This document shows positions 10,421 to 19,182 of a DNA stretch of 64,000 nucleotides, piece by piece; the stretch's first letter is position 1, and each line of letters opens with the position of its first letter. A model generated the notes under the pieces. It made no database searches. It was not told where the DNA came from and worked only from the letters and a program-made list of their open reading frames with translations. Made by a program: the position numbers and the translations under genes. This DNA is from Paenibacillus rhizosphaerae (GTDB lineage: Bacteria; Bacillota; Bacilli; Paenibacillales; Paenibacillaceae): assembly GCF_014192015.1 (NCBI RefSeq), contig NZ_JACHXJ010000001.1, forward strand, positions 620,001 to 684,000, read 5' to 3'.

Positions 10421-10444
10421 AAAGAGTGGGGCGACCCACTCTTT
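10421..10444 (+). promoter_or_regulatory. Perfect leader hairpin upstream of rimP
   Basis: A 10-bp perfect stem, AAAGAGTGGG paired with CCCACTCTTT, closed by a GCGA (GNRA) tetraloop, starting about 28 nt into the predicted transcript. I recall similar GAGTGGG/CCCACTC hairpins before rimP in other Firmicutes (from memory). The tail is only moderately T-rich (ACTCTTTGG), so it may be an attenuator, a processing site or a stability element and not a full terminator. Confidence 0.7.
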
Positions 10445-10489
10445 ACTCTTTGGTATATAGGATATTTGAAGCCTTGGAGGTTATAATCT

Positions 10490-10951
10490 TTGAGCACACC
10501 GAAGATCAAAGGAATTGTGGAACAAATGGTACAGCCCTATTTGGATGAGCATAACTTCGAGCTGGTCGACATCGAATACGTGAAGGAAGGCAGCAACTAC
10601 TTTCTTCGCGTCTTTGTTGACAAGGAAGGCGGCATCGATATCGATGACTGCGGGATGATCAGCGAGTACCTGAGCCACAAGCTGGACGAGAACGATCCGA
10701 TTCCCGAAGCATATTTTCTGGAAGTTTCCTCCCCTGGCGCCGAACGTCCGCTCAAGAAGAAAGAAGACTTAGCCAAAGCCGTCGGCAAGGATATTTTTGT
10801 AACGGTTTACGAGCAGGTAGAAGGCCAGAAGGAATTTGAAGGCCGGCTTCTTTCGTTCGAGGACGACGTTCTTGTCATTTCTGCGGGTAAGAAGGAATAC
10901 AGCATCCCGTATGCAAAAGTTGCCAGCGCTAGACTGGCGATTATTTTTTAA
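10490..10951 (+). CDS. rimP: Ribosome maturation factor RimP
   Basis: Needed for maturation of the 30S subunit. The 153-aa protein has the two-domain RimP pattern: N-terminal alpha/beta part (FELVDIEYVKEGSNYFLRVF, DKEGGIDIDDC, LEVSSPGAERPLK), then an SH3-like C-terminal part. It starts with TTG at 10490; GGAGG at 10476-10480 gives a 9-nt spacing and no better codon is available. First gene of the nusA-infB operon. Confidence 0.96.
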   Translation: MSTPKIKGIVEQMVQPYLDEHNFELVDIEYVKEGSNYFLRVFVDKEGGIDIDDCGMISEYLSHKLDENDPIPEAYFLEVSSPGAERPLKKKEDLAKAVGKDIFVTVYEQVEGQKEFEGRLLSFEDDVLVISAGKKEYSIPYAKVASARLAIIF

Positions 10952-10989
10952 GTACAAGGCTGCACTTTGAAAGGGGGAATTGATTTCCA

Positions 10990-12087
10990 ATGAGTATGGA
11001 TTTTATTGAAGCGATGAATGAGTTGGAAAGAGAGAAAGGAATCAGCAAAGACATTTTGTTCGAAGCCATCGAGGCGGCGCTGATCTCCAGCTACAAACGT
11101 AATTTTAACACGGCGCAGAACGTTCGCGTCGACATGAACCGGAATACCGGGGTTATCAAAGTGTTCGCCCGCAAGCTGATCGTGGAAGAGGTGCTGGATC
11201 CCCGCACCGAAATTTCCCTGCCTGCCGCCCGCGAGATCAATCCGCATTTCCAAATTGAGGATATTGCGGAAATCGAGGTCACTCCCCGGGATTTCGGCCG
11301 GATTGCCGCCCAGACGGCCAAACAGGTCGTCACCCAGCGGATCCGCGAGGCGGAGCGCGGCCTGATTTATAACGCCTTCGTCGACAAAGAAGAGGATATC
11401 GTGACCGGTACAGTCCAGCGCCAGGATCCGCGTAACTTCTACGTGGACCTTGGCAAGGTGGAAGCGGTGCTGCCGCTCAACGAGCTGATGCCGAACGAAA
11501 AGTTCAAGCACGGCGACCGGATCAAAGCCTACATCACGAAGGTGGAGAATACGACCAAGGGGCCGCAAATCATGCTGTCCCGGACGCATCCGGGGCTCTT
11601 GAAGCGATTGTTCGAGCTGGAGGTTCCGGAAATTTTCGACGGTGTCGTGGAAATTCGCTCTGTCGCACGTGAAGCCGGATTCCGCTCGAAGATCGCGGTG
11701 TATTCCCGCAATCCGGAAGTGGATCCTGTCGGCTCCTGCGTCGGGCCGAAGGGCATGCGTGTGCAGACCATTGTCAATGAGCTGCGCGGTGAAAAAATCG
11801 ACATCGTCCGTTATTCCGAACAGGTGGAAGAGTATGTGGCCAATGCCCTCAGCCCTTCCAAGGTTCTGGAAGTGATTGTATTTGAAGACGAGAAGATGGC
11901 ACGTGTCATCGTGCCGGATTATCAATTGTCTCTCGCGATCGGGATCAAAGGACAAAACGCCCGCCTTGCAGCCAAGCTGACAGGATGGAAGATCGATATT
12001 AAGAGTGAGAGCCAGGCGGAACAGGAATTCGGCAGACCGAAAACATCCTCGGGTGAAATGCATCAAGATTCCGTCTCCGTCGATTAA
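10990..12087 (+). CDS. nusA: Transcription termination/antitermination factor NusA
   Basis: RNA polymerase-binding factor that modulates pausing and termination. The 365-aa protein has the short Gram-positive form: N-terminal RNAP-binding domain (1-125), S1 domain (about 135-200, with ITGTVQ-like [18 protein letters not shown]), then two KH domains ([13 protein letters not shown] and [14 protein letters not shown]). The acidic C-terminal repeats of proteobacterial NusA are absent. It lies 38 nt after rimP, with a GAAAGGGGG ribosome site. Confidence 0.97.
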   Translation: MSMDFIEAMNELEREKGISKDILFEAIEAALISSYKRNFNTAQNVRVDMNRNTGVIKVFARKLIVEEVLDPRTEISLPAAREINPHFQIEDIAEIEVTPRDFGRIAAQTAKQVVTQRIREAERGLIYNAFVDKEEDIVTGTVQRQDPRNFYVDLGKVEAVLPLNELMPNEKFKHGDRIKAYITKVENTTKGPQIMLSRTHPGLLKRLFELEVPEIFDGVVEIRSVAREAGFRSKIAVYSRNPEVDPVGSCVGPKGMRVQTIVNELRGEKIDIVRYSEQVEEYVANALSPSKVLEVIVFEDEKMARVIVPDYQLSLAIGIKGQNARLAAKLTGWKIDIKSESQAEQEFGRPKTSSGEMHQDSVSVD

Positions 12088-12112
12088 TTCCAAACAGGAC
12101 GGGGGTCGCGGC

Positions 12113-12421
12113 ATGAAACAAAGAAAAGTCCCGCTGCGCAAATGCGTGGCATGCCAGGAAATGATGCCCAAGAAGGAACTGATCCGTATTGTCAAAACGC
12201 CGGAAGATGAAGTGCTGATCGACCTGACTGGCAAGAAGTCGGGCCGGGGGGCTTACCTCTGTGGCAAAGTATCTTGTTTTAAACTGGCACAGAAGAACAA
12301 ATCACTGGATCGGGCTCTGAAGCATCATGTCAAACCGGAAATTTACGAGCAGCTCGCAGATGACTTTGTGCTCGTGGAAGACGAATTTTTGGCCGTAAAG
12401 GAACGTTCGGTTGATGAGTAA
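12113..12421 (+). CDS. rnpM: YlxR/RnpM family RNA-binding protein
   Basis: Small basic protein of the YlxR family; in B. subtilis this protein has been reported as a modulator of RNase P (recalled, not checked). ATG at 12113 gives 102 aa, starting MKQRKVPLRKCVACQ. The frame is open further upstream into nusA, but only this start fits the family. KKELIRIVK and the GRGAYLC segment are diagnostic. Four cysteines (CVAC and CGKVSC) could bind zinc. It overlaps the start of rplGA by 8 nt, so the two are probably translationally coupled. Confidence 0.92.
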   Translation: MKQRKVPLRKCVACQEMMPKKELIRIVKTPEDEVLIDLTGKKSGRGAYLCGKVSCFKLAQKNKSLDRALKHHVKPEIYEQLADDFVLVEDEFLAVKERSVDE

Positions 12422-12737
12422 AACTTTGTCCCGCCTGGGTCTTGCCATGCGGGCGGGGAAAGTGGTCACCGGTGACGAAATCGTCCTGAAAGCGATCCGG
12501 TCTTCCGAAGCGAAACTGGTCATGCTGGCGGCTGACGCCTCAGCCAATACACAAAAAAAGTTCCGCGATAAATGCGGGACATACAACATTCCTCTGGTGA
12601 TCGGATTTGACCGGGAAAGCCTGGGCACAAGCATTGGAAAGCCCGAAAGGGTTGTGCTCGCCATTACGGATCAAGGATTCGCAGAAATGATCTCCAAGAG
12701 TCTTGGAGATAATTCGGAGGTGGAGTATATTGAGTAA
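12414..12737 (+). CDS. rplGA: L7Ae-family K-turn RNA-binding protein (YlxQ)
   Basis: Ribosomal protein L7Ae/L30e-fold protein of 107 aa that binds kink-turn RNA; its exact role in Firmicutes is uncertain. Family features are [15 protein letters not shown] near the N-terminus, [10 protein letters not shown], and the nucleotide-facing [10 protein letters not shown] segment. A TTG lies immediately before the chosen ATG at 12414. It overlaps rnpM (8 nt) upstream and infB (8 nt) downstream, which suggests tight co-translation. Confidence 0.92.
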   Translation: MSKTLSRLGLAMRAGKVVTGDEIVLKAIRSSEAKLVMLAADASANTQKKFRDKCGTYNIPLVIGFDRESLGTSIGKPERVVLAITDQGFAEMISKSLGDNSEVEYIE

Positions 12738-15333
12738 ACAGGACAGTAAAGATAAGCTGCGCGTGTACGAATATGCAAAATCACTTAATATGAGCAGTAA
12801 GGAAATCATAACCATTTTGAAAAGGCTTGATATTCCCGTTAACAATCATATGAGCGTTATGGAGAATGATGCGGTCTCGAAAGTGGAACAATTTTTTAAG
12901 GATATTAAGTCGAATGCGGCCGCCAAGCGGGAAGGCGGAGACCGCCAGACCGTGGCGAGCACTTCCGCGGTCAGAAACGAGTCAGGCACTCAGCGTAACC
13001 AGGGCGGCCGGGCAGCCGGATCGGACCCATCACAAAAACAACAGGAAAAGCAGGTAGGTATGAATAATAAATTGAATAACACCACACAATCAGGGTCGCA
13101 AAGACCGCAGGGCGGGCAGGATTCCCGCAGAAGTCACTCAGGATCTCAGCAAAGCAGACCGCAAGGTCAATCAAGCGGATCAGGCAACCGCACGCAAGGA
13201 GCGGGAACAAATAATCGGAATCAAGGACCATCACAGGGCAATCGTCCGCAAGGCAATTCCCAACCGGGTAACCGTCCTCAAGGGTCGGGCCAAGGTGGCA
13301 ACCGTCCTCAAGGGTCCGGACAGGGTGGCAGCCGTCCGCAAGGTTCCCAGCAAGGCGGAGGACAGCGCACAGGCAACCGGCCTGCGCAAGGCAGTGACAA
13401 CAGACAGAACGATAATCGCGGCGGAGGCAATAACCGCAACCAGAACCGCGGCAACAATGGTTCGAAGCGCTTTGACGATAACCGCCAGGGCGGAGGATTT
13501 AACCGAAACAACCGTGGAGGCAAGAATAATAGAGGCAGACAGCAATCACAGCAGCCACCGCGCGAAAAAATCGACAACACGCCGAAGAAAATCATCGTAC
13601 GCGGTTCGATGACCGTCGGTGAAACAGCGAAGCTGCTTCATAAGGATGCTTCCGAAGTGATTAAGAAGCTGATCCTTATGGGCGTCATGGCAACGATCAA
13701 CCAGGAACTCGACATCGATACGATTCTGCTGCTTGCCGGCGAATTCGGCGTCGAAGTTGAAGTGAAGATCGTGGTTGAAGACGACCGCTTCGAGACCGTT
13801 GAGGAGAATGACGAACCCGCTGATCTGAAGACGCGTCCGCCGGTTGTTACCATCATGGGTCACGTCGACCACGGTAAAACGACACTGCTGGATGCGATCC
13901 GTTCCACGAACGTGACCGGCGGCGAAGCCGGAGGCATTACGCAGCATATCGGTGCTTACCAGGTTGAAATCAACGGTAAAAAAATTACTTTCCTAGATAC
14001 ACCAGGTCACGAAGCGTTTACGGCGATGCGCGCACGTGGTGCCCAAATTACGGACCTTACCATTATCGTCGTTGCAGCTGATGACGGCGTTATGCCGCAG
14101 ACGGTGGAAGCCATCAACCACGCAAAGGCGGCCGAGCTGCCGATCATCGTGGCTGTGAACAAAATCGACAAGCCGGATGCCAATCCGGATAAAGTGAAGC
14201 AGGAGCTGACCGAATACGGTCTCGTTCCGGAAGAGTGGGGCGGAGACACCATTTTCGTCAACGTATCCGCGAAGCAAAGAATGGGACTTGAGGATCTGCT
14301 CGAGATGATCCTTCTGGTCGCTGAAGTGAACGAATACAAAGCGAATCCGGACAAACGCGCCCGCGGTGCGGTCATCGAGGCCGAGCTGGATAAAGGCCGC
14401 GGACCGGTAGCCCGTGTATTAGTACAGCACGGTACGCTGAAAGTCGGGGATGCGTTCGTGGCAGGCAACTGCTTTGGTCGTGTCCGCGCCATGGTTAATG
14501 ACAAGGGCCGTCGCCTGAAGGAAGCGGGTCCGTCTACCCCGGTTGAAATCACCGGTTTGACAGAAGTACCTCAAGCAGGCGATCCGTTCATGGTTTTCGA
14601 AGACGAGCGCAAAGCCCGTTCGATTGCCGAAAAACGTGCGATTACCCAGCGTCAATCGGATCTGGGCAGTAACGTCCGTGTAACGCTGGATGATTTGTTC
14701 CAGCACATTAAAGATGGGGAAATCAAAGATCTGAACGTGATCATTAAAGGTGACGTGCAGGGTTCGGTCGAAGCGCTGAAGGGTTCCCTTTCCAAGATCG
14801 AAGTGGAGGGCGTACGCGTCAAAATCATCCACAGCGGCGCAGGTGCAATTACCGAGTCCGATATCATTCTGGCGGCGGCGTCCAATGCGATCGTCATCGG
14901 TTTTAACGTCCGTCCAGATCCGCAGGCCGGCGCAACCGCCGAGCAGGAGAAAGTGGATATCCGCCTGCACCGCGTTATTTACAACGTCATTGAAGAGATC
15001 GAGCAGGCCATGAAGGGCATGCTGGATCCGGAATATAAAGAAGTGGTTATCGGCCACGCGGAAGTGCGCAACCTCTTCAAAATCAGCAAAGTGGGTACGA
15101 TTGCCGGATGTATGGTTACGTCAGGCAAGATCGCGCGTAACGCCGAAGTCCGCCTGATCCGCGACGGCATCGTCATCCATGAAGGTAAGATCGATACGCT
15201 TAAACGTTTCAAGGACGACGCCAAAGAAGTGGCACAGGGTTATGAATGTGGCATTACTTTGGAAAGCTATAATGACGTCAAGGAAGGCGACGTTATTGAA
15301 GCGTTCATCATGGAAACGGTGGAGCGCAAGTAG
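12730..15333 (+). CDS. infB: Translation initiation factor IF-2
   Basis: GTPase that brings initiator tRNA to the 30S subunit. The start is TTG at 12730, set by GGAGG at 12716-12720 (9-nt spacing), giving 867 aa. Order: N-terminal IF2_N helix domain ([16 protein letters not shown]); a disordered Gly/Gln/Asn/Arg/Ser-rich linker (about 60-290) with 10-residue repeats; a second IF2_N segment; then the G domain with GHVDHGKTT (377-385), DTPGHEAF and [10 protein letters not shown]; then domains II-IV. It overlaps rplGA by 8 nt. The linker is low-complexity and its DNA carries a 30-bp tandem repeat, listed separately. Confidence 0.97.
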   Translation: MSKQDSKDKLRVYEYAKSLNMSSKEIITILKRLDIPVNNHMSVMENDAVSKVEQFFKDIKSNAAAKREGGDRQTVASTSAVRNESGTQRNQGGRAAGSDPSQKQQEKQVGMNNKLNNTTQSGSQRPQGGQDSRRSHSGSQQSRPQGQSSGSGNRTQGAGTNNRNQGPSQGNRPQGNSQPGNRPQGSGQGGNRPQGSGQGGSRPQGSQQGGGQRTGNRPAQGSDNRQNDNRGGGNNRNQNRGNNGSKRFDDNRQGGGFNRNNRGGKNNRGRQQSQQPPREKIDNTPKKIIVRGSMTVGETAKLLHKDASEVIKKLILMGVMATINQELDIDTILLLAGEFGVEVEVKIVVEDDRFETVEENDEPADLKTRPPVVTIMGHVDHGKTTLLDAIRSTNVTGGEAGGITQHIGAYQVEINGKKITFLDTPGHEAFTAMRARGAQITDLTIIVVAADDGVMPQTVEAINHAKAAELPIIVAVNKIDKPDANPDKVKQELTEYGLVPEEWGGDTIFVNVSAKQRMGLEDLLEMILLVAEVNEYKANPDKRARGAVIEAELDKGRGPVARVLVQHGTLKVGDAFVAGNCFGRVRAMVNDKGRRLKEAGPSTPVEITGLTEVPQAGDPFMVFEDERKARSIAEKRAITQRQSDLGSNVRVTLDDLFQHIKDGEIKDLNVIIKGDVQGSVEALKGSLSKIEVEGVRVKIIHSGAGAITESDIILAAASNAIVIGFNVRPDPQAGATAEQEKVDIRLHRVIYNVIEEIEQAMKGMLDPEYKEVVIGHAEVRNLFKISKVGTIAGCMVTSGKIARNAEVRLIRDGIVIHEGKIDTLKRFKDDAKEVAQGYECGITLESYNDVKEGDVIEAFIMETVERK
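13270..13350 (+). repeat. 30-bp tandem repeat inside the infB linker
   Basis: Nearly three copies of a 30-bp unit coding for a 10-residue [14 protein letters not shown] repeat. For example, ACCGTCCTCA occurs at 13271 and again at 13301, with a diverged third copy near 13331. It stays in frame, so copy-number change would alter linker length without disrupting IF-2. Confidence 0.8.
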
Positions 15334-15347
15334 AGAGGTGAACAGGC

Positions 15348-15701
15348 ATGGCTAAAATTCGGGCTGGACGGGTTGGAGAGCAGATCAAGAAAGAGCTGAG
15401 CCAGCTTATCCAAAGCGAACTGAAGGACCCGCGCATCGGTTTCGTTACCGTAACCGGTGTGGATGTGACGAACGATTTGTCGCAGGCGAAAGTTTATTTA
15501 AGCGTTCTGGGCGATAACGAGCAGAAGAACAACACGCTGAAGGCTCTGGAGAAGGCGAACGGCTTTCTCCGCTCGGAGCTCGGCAAACGAGTCCGGCTGC
15601 GCCATACCCCGGAGCTGATTTTTAAGTTTGACGAATCCATCGCGTATGGCAGTCACATCGAGAAGCTCCTCGGTGAAATCGGAAAAAACGAAGATAACTA
15701 A
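15348..15701 (+). CDS. rbfA: 30S ribosome-binding factor RbfA
   Basis: KH-fold protein that helps 16S rRNA 5'-end processing and 30S maturation. The 117-aa protein matches family length. [15 protein letters not shown] starts the fold, [15 protein letters not shown] is the diagnostic stretch, and [14 protein letters not shown] the C-terminal strand. It lies 14 nt after infB with an AGAGGTGA ribosome site. Confidence 0.96.
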   Translation: MAKIRAGRVGEQIKKELSQLIQSELKDPRIGFVTVTGVDVTNDLSQAKVYLSVLGDNEQKNNTLKALEKANGFLRSELGKRVRLRHTPELIFKFDESIAYGSHIEKLLGEIGKNEDN

Positions 15702-15726
15702 ATAAAAGATTTAAAGGAGACGGCCA

Positions 15727-16704
15727 ATGCAGACCTATGAACAATCGCTTGAGCAGGCAAAGGAGTTTTTGCTGACGCATGATGATTATCTTGTAGTGTC
15801 TCATATTCAGCCGGACGGAGATGCAGTCAGTTCCACCGTTGCCGTGGGCTGGCTTCTCTCATGTCTGGGCAAAAAATTTACTCTGATCAATGAAGGGCCG
15901 ATTCCTGAACGGATGAAATTTTTATGCCTGTCAGAGCAGATCGTGAATATGGAGCTTCATCCACCGGAACGTTCATTCAAGCATGTCATATGTGTGGATT
16001 GCGCCGATTTTGGAAGAGTGGGATTGACGCAGCAATGCTTCGCTCCGGATGCCTTGATCCTGAACATCGATCACCATCCGACCAACAACGGCTATGGTAG
16101 TGCGACGCTGATCAAGCCGGACGCTGCGGCGACGGCCGAAATTTTGTATGATCTGATCCATGCTTTCGGATTTCAATGGACAAAGGAGATTGCGACCGCA
16201 ATCTACACCGGGCTGCTGACGGACACCGGCGGTTTCCGCTATTCCAATACGTCCCCTAAAGTGATGGCGGCGGCTTCCGAGCTGCTCGGCTATGGAGTCA
16301 ACGGGCCGGTGCTGTCGGAGAATCTGCTCGAGGCGATGACCCTGCCCCAGATGAAAGTGCTGGTCAAAGCGTTGAACACACTCGAGATGACGCCGGACGG
16401 CAAAATCAGCTGGGTATACGTTACTCCCGAGCACATGGTGGAGGCCGGTGCGGCCAACGAAGACCTGGAGGGCATCGTGAACTATCCGCGGAACATCCAG
16501 GGCGTCGAGGTCGGTATTTTATTCAAAGTGATCCATGACCAAGCGGTTAAAGTTAGCCTACGGTCTGCCGGCAAGGTTGACGTAGCCGCCCTGGCACAGA
16601 CGTTCGGAGGAGGCGGGCATGTCCGCGCAGCGGGCTGCCGGATCGAAGGAACGCTGGATACGATTATTCCTCAGGTTATAGAACGGGTGAGACAATTTTT
16701 ATGA
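15727..16704 (+). CDS. nrnA: DHH-family oligoribonuclease / pAp phosphatase NrnA
   Basis: Degrades very short oligoribonucleotides and dephosphorylates 3'-phosphoadenosine 5'-phosphate in B. subtilis. The 325-aa protein has the DHH domain motifs in order (PDGDAVSST, DCADFGRVG, DHHPTNN, GLLTDTGGFRY) and a C-terminal DHHA1 domain ending in GGGGHVRAAGC. It lies between rbfA and truB and overlaps truB by 4 nt (ATGA), so it shares the infB operon. Confidence 0.94.
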   Translation: MQTYEQSLEQAKEFLLTHDDYLVVSHIQPDGDAVSSTVAVGWLLSCLGKKFTLINEGPIPERMKFLCLSEQIVNMELHPPERSFKHVICVDCADFGRVGLTQQCFAPDALILNIDHHPTNNGYGSATLIKPDAAATAEILYDLIHAFGFQWTKEIATAIYTGLLTDTGGFRYSNTSPKVMAAASELLGYGVNGPVLSENLLEAMTLPQMKVLVKALNTLEMTPDGKISWVYVTPEHMVEAGAANEDLEGIVNYPRNIQGVEVGILFKVIHDQAVKVSLRSAGKVDVAALAQTFGGGGHVRAAGCRIEGTLDTIIPQVIERVRQFL

Positions 16705-17621
16705 GCAGCTTAGAAGGTGTATTGGCCATCGATAAGCCGGCGGGGATGACCTCGCACGATGTCGTTGCCAAGGCGCGCCGTATATTGAAAATGAAGCGGA
16801 TTGGGCATACCGGAACACTGGATCCCGAGGTTACCGGTGTTTTGCCGCTCTGCCTCGGCCGGGCGACCCGGGTGGTGGAGTATATGCAGGAGCTTCCGAA
16901 GGAATATGCGGCGACCCTGCGGCTGGGCATTGCCACCGACACGGAGGATTTGACCGGTACGGTCACGGAATCTGTGGACGAGGTCCATGTCATGCCGGAA
17001 GATGTGGAGAAGGTGCTCCGCTCATTTGAGGGGACGATTTCCCAGGTGCCCCCCATGTACTCTGCGGTCAAGGTCGGAGGCAAACGGCTCTACGAGCTGG
17101 CACGGGAAGGCAAGACGGTTGAGCGCAAAAGCCGCGAGGTGACGATTCACGAAATTGAAATGACCGGATCGGCCTGGCAAGAGCCTTATCTGGACATTTC
17201 CTTTCGGGTTCTGTGCTCCAAGGGGACATATATTCGGACGTTATGCGTGGATATCGGGCGGGCTCTGCATCTGCCGTCTACGATGGTGAAGCTGGAACGC
17301 ACGATGTCGGCAGGAATTCCGGCTTCGAAGTGCCTCACGCTCGAAGATATCGAGCGCCTGACTGAGACGGGGGAGCTGGACGAGCATTTGATTCCGATCG
17401 ATGAAGCGGTCCGGCATCTTCCGGCACATACCGTGTCCGAGGAAAAGGCGGCTGCCGCCATGCAGGGTCAGAGGCTCTCGGGCAGAGCGGTTACGCCGGA
17501 GGTTATGCTGCCCGGATGCATACGTCTGTATGATCCACAAGGAACGTTTCTCGGTATTTTCGAAAAACAGGCAGAGACGGGGGCCATCGCTCCGGTCAAG
17601 GTATTTCTGCCGGAGTCATAA
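16701..17621 (+). CDS. truB: tRNA pseudouridine(55) synthase TruB
   Basis: Makes pseudouridine 55 in the T loop of tRNAs. The 306-aa protein has the N-terminal motif AIDKPAGMTSHDVV, the catalytic loop GHTGTLDPEVTGVLP (Asp41) and VPPMYSAVKVGGKRLYELA. Where many homologues have DPLATG this one has DPEVTG, a variant that keeps the catalytic Asp. The start overlaps nrnA by 4 nt, and its stop overlaps an ATG upstream of ribF. Confidence 0.96.
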   Translation: MSSLEGVLAIDKPAGMTSHDVVAKARRILKMKRIGHTGTLDPEVTGVLPLCLGRATRVVEYMQELPKEYAATLRLGIATDTEDLTGTVTESVDEVHVMPEDVEKVLRSFEGTISQVPPMYSAVKVGGKRLYELAREGKTVERKSREVTIHEIEMTGSAWQEPYLDISFRVLCSKGTYIRTLCVDIGRALHLPSTMVKLERTMSAGIPASKCLTLEDIERLTETGELDEHLIPIDEAVRHLPAHTVSEEKAAAAMQGQRLSGRAVTPEVMLPGCIRLYDPQGTFLGIFEKQAETGAIAPVKVFLPES

Positions 17622-17653
17622 TGATTATCTATGGAATTGCAGGTGAAAGAACA

Positions 17654-18601
17654 GTGAAAACCGTATATTTATCGTACCCGCTGCCTGCGGAGGTCATCCG
17701 GGAGCATACCCGGCCGCAGGTCGCAGCCATCGGACAGTTCGACGGAGTGCACCTTGGCCATGCCAGCGTCATCTCTTCTGCGGTGAATCTGGCAAAGGAC
17801 AAGCAAATCCCTTCGGCCGTCATGACATTCCATCCGCATCCGAAGGACGTGATGAAGAAGGGGGACTACGAGGGAAGCCTGACGCCCCTGCAGGAGAAGC
17901 AGGAGCTGCTGGCCGGCCTGGGGGTCGATATCGTATACGTCGTTGAGTTTAACGATTCCTTTTCCCATGTAAGTCCGCAGGAATTTGTGGAAGGGGTGCT
18001 GTTTCCCTTAGGCATCGAGGCCGCCGTGGTCGGCTTCGATTTCCGCTTTGGGCACAAGGGGGAAGGCAATGCCGAAATGCTCCGCCTGTTGGGGAACGGC
18101 CGGCTGAACGTTGAAGTCATCCCGCCGTTTGAGTTGGAAGGCGGGAAGGTCAGCAGTTCGGAAATCCGCAAAGCGCTGCAAAGGGGAGACCTGGAGCGGA
18201 CCGGCCGTCTGCTCGGCCGCAGTTACCGGCTGCGCGGAACCGTAGTCGGCGGAGAAAAACGCGGCCGCACCATCGGTTTTCCGACGGCCAACTTGAAACT
18301 GGACGATAATTTCGTCTTTCCGGTTAAGGGCGTTTACGCGGTACGAGCCTTTTTGAATGGAAGGATTTTTCCCGGCGTCATGAATGTGGGGGTCAAACCG
18401 ACGTTTCATGAGAACGAAACGGTGCCAAGCTTTGAGGTTCACTTGTTTGACTTTGACCGGGAAATTTACGGTGAGCATGTCACGGTGGAGCTGATCCATT
18501 TTATCCGGCACGAGCGGAAGTTCCCTTCCGTTCCGGAACTCATCGCCCAGATTCAGGCGGACGCGGATCGTGCCAGAGAACTGTTGAAGTCGGGCCGCTA
18601 A
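17654..18601 (+). CDS. ribF: Bifunctional riboflavin kinase / FAD synthetase
   Basis: Converts riboflavin to FMN and FMN to FAD (called RibC in B. subtilis). GTG at 17654 with AGGTGA eight bases upstream gives 315 aa, beginning MKTVYLSYPL and matching family length. An ATG at 17621, overlapping the truB stop, would add 11 unconserved residues. The N-terminal nucleotidyltransferase has GQFDGVHLGH; the C-terminal kinase has GEKRGRTIGFPTAN. Last gene of the operon that starts at rimP. Confidence 0.95.
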   Translation: MKTVYLSYPLPAEVIREHTRPQVAAIGQFDGVHLGHASVISSAVNLAKDKQIPSAVMTFHPHPKDVMKKGDYEGSLTPLQEKQELLAGLGVDIVYVVEFNDSFSHVSPQEFVEGVLFPLGIEAAVVGFDFRFGHKGEGNAEMLRLLGNGRLNVEVIPPFELEGGKVSSSEIRKALQRGDLERTGRLLGRSYRLRGTVVGGEKRGRTIGFPTANLKLDDNFVFPVKGVYAVRAFLNGRIFPGVMNVGVKPTFHENETVPSFEVHLFDFDREIYGEHVTVELIHFIRHERKFPSVPELIAQIQADADRARELLKSGR

Positions 18602-18621
18602 AGCTTACATGCTGGCGAACA

Positions 18622-18651
18622 TTTACTTTTGCCGGTGAAGTATGCTATACT
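18622..18651 (+). promoter_or_regulatory. Sigma-A promoter of rpsO
   Basis: TATACT at 18646-18651 with an extended-10 TG (18643-18644). A TTTACT -35 lies at 18622-18627 with an 18-nt spacer. It sits in the 162-nt gap between ribF and rpsO. Confidence 0.65.
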
Positions 18652-18660
18652 GATAAACGT

Positions 18661-18758
18661 TGCTGGATGCCCATGGGCTGAAGGAAAACCTTAGCTTGGA
18701 TACACGATCTCACCGACGGTTTCTAGGCTAACGGCGATTATTTATGTTAAGGAGGTGA
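18661..18758 (+). promoter_or_regulatory. rpsO 5' leader with stem-loop (possible S15 autoregulation)
   Basis: A leader of about 100 nt. It contains a stem GGGCT-(G bulge)-AAGG paired with CCTT-AGCTT across an AAAA loop (18675-18697). It ends in an unusually strong ribosome site AAGGAGGTGA (18749-18758). S15 regulates its own mRNA in several bacteria; that this leader does so is inference. Confidence 0.5.
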
Positions 18759-18763
18759 ACAGG

Positions 18764-19033
18764 ATGGCATTGACTCAAGAACGCAAACAACAACTGATCG
18801 AAGAGCACAAAACTCACGAGTCCGATACAGGATCTCCTGAAGTGCAAATTGCTATCCTTACGGAGAACATCGTTAATTTGACAGACCACCTGCGTACGCA
18901 CAAGAAGGATCATCATTCCCGTCGCGGTCTTTTGAAAATGGTCGGTCAACGCCGTAAGCTGTTGGCATACTTGAAAAACAAGGATGTTAAACGCTATAGC
19001 GCTCTGATTGAAAAACTTGGATTGCGTCGTTAA
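18764..19033 (+). CDS. rpsO: 30S ribosomal protein S15
   Basis: 16S rRNA-binding primary assembly protein. ATG at 18764 gives the canonical 89 aa starting [12 protein letters not shown], with [16 protein letters not shown] and [21 protein letters not shown] three codons earlier lies within the ribosome site and is not used. It precedes pnp, as in most bacteria. Confidence 0.98.
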   Translation: MALTQERKQQLIEEHKTHESDTGSPEVQIAILTENIVNLTDHLRTHKKDHHSRRGLLKMVGQRRKLLAYLKNKDVKRYSALIEKLGLRR

Positions 19034-19054
19034 TAATCCATTTGTTCTACGGAA

Positions 19055-19118
19055 AGCAGCCTGGTTGTTCACCGTTTGTCCTTCTAGGAGTGACAGCGGG
19101 GCAACCGGGTTGCTTTTT
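19055..19118 (+). terminator. Terminator-like hairpin between rpsO and pnp
   Basis: A 13-bp stem (19055-19067 with 19102-19114, two G-T pairs) closed by a 34-nt loop containing a small TCCT/AGGA hairpin, followed by TTTTT. It could terminate rpsO transcripts partially or act as an RNase entry site before pnp. Confidence 0.75.
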
Positions 19119-19182
19119 ATGCAGGACTATATGAATTATCCCCATCTGGGGAATACTGATTGAGTAATAAAGGAGGGATTTC

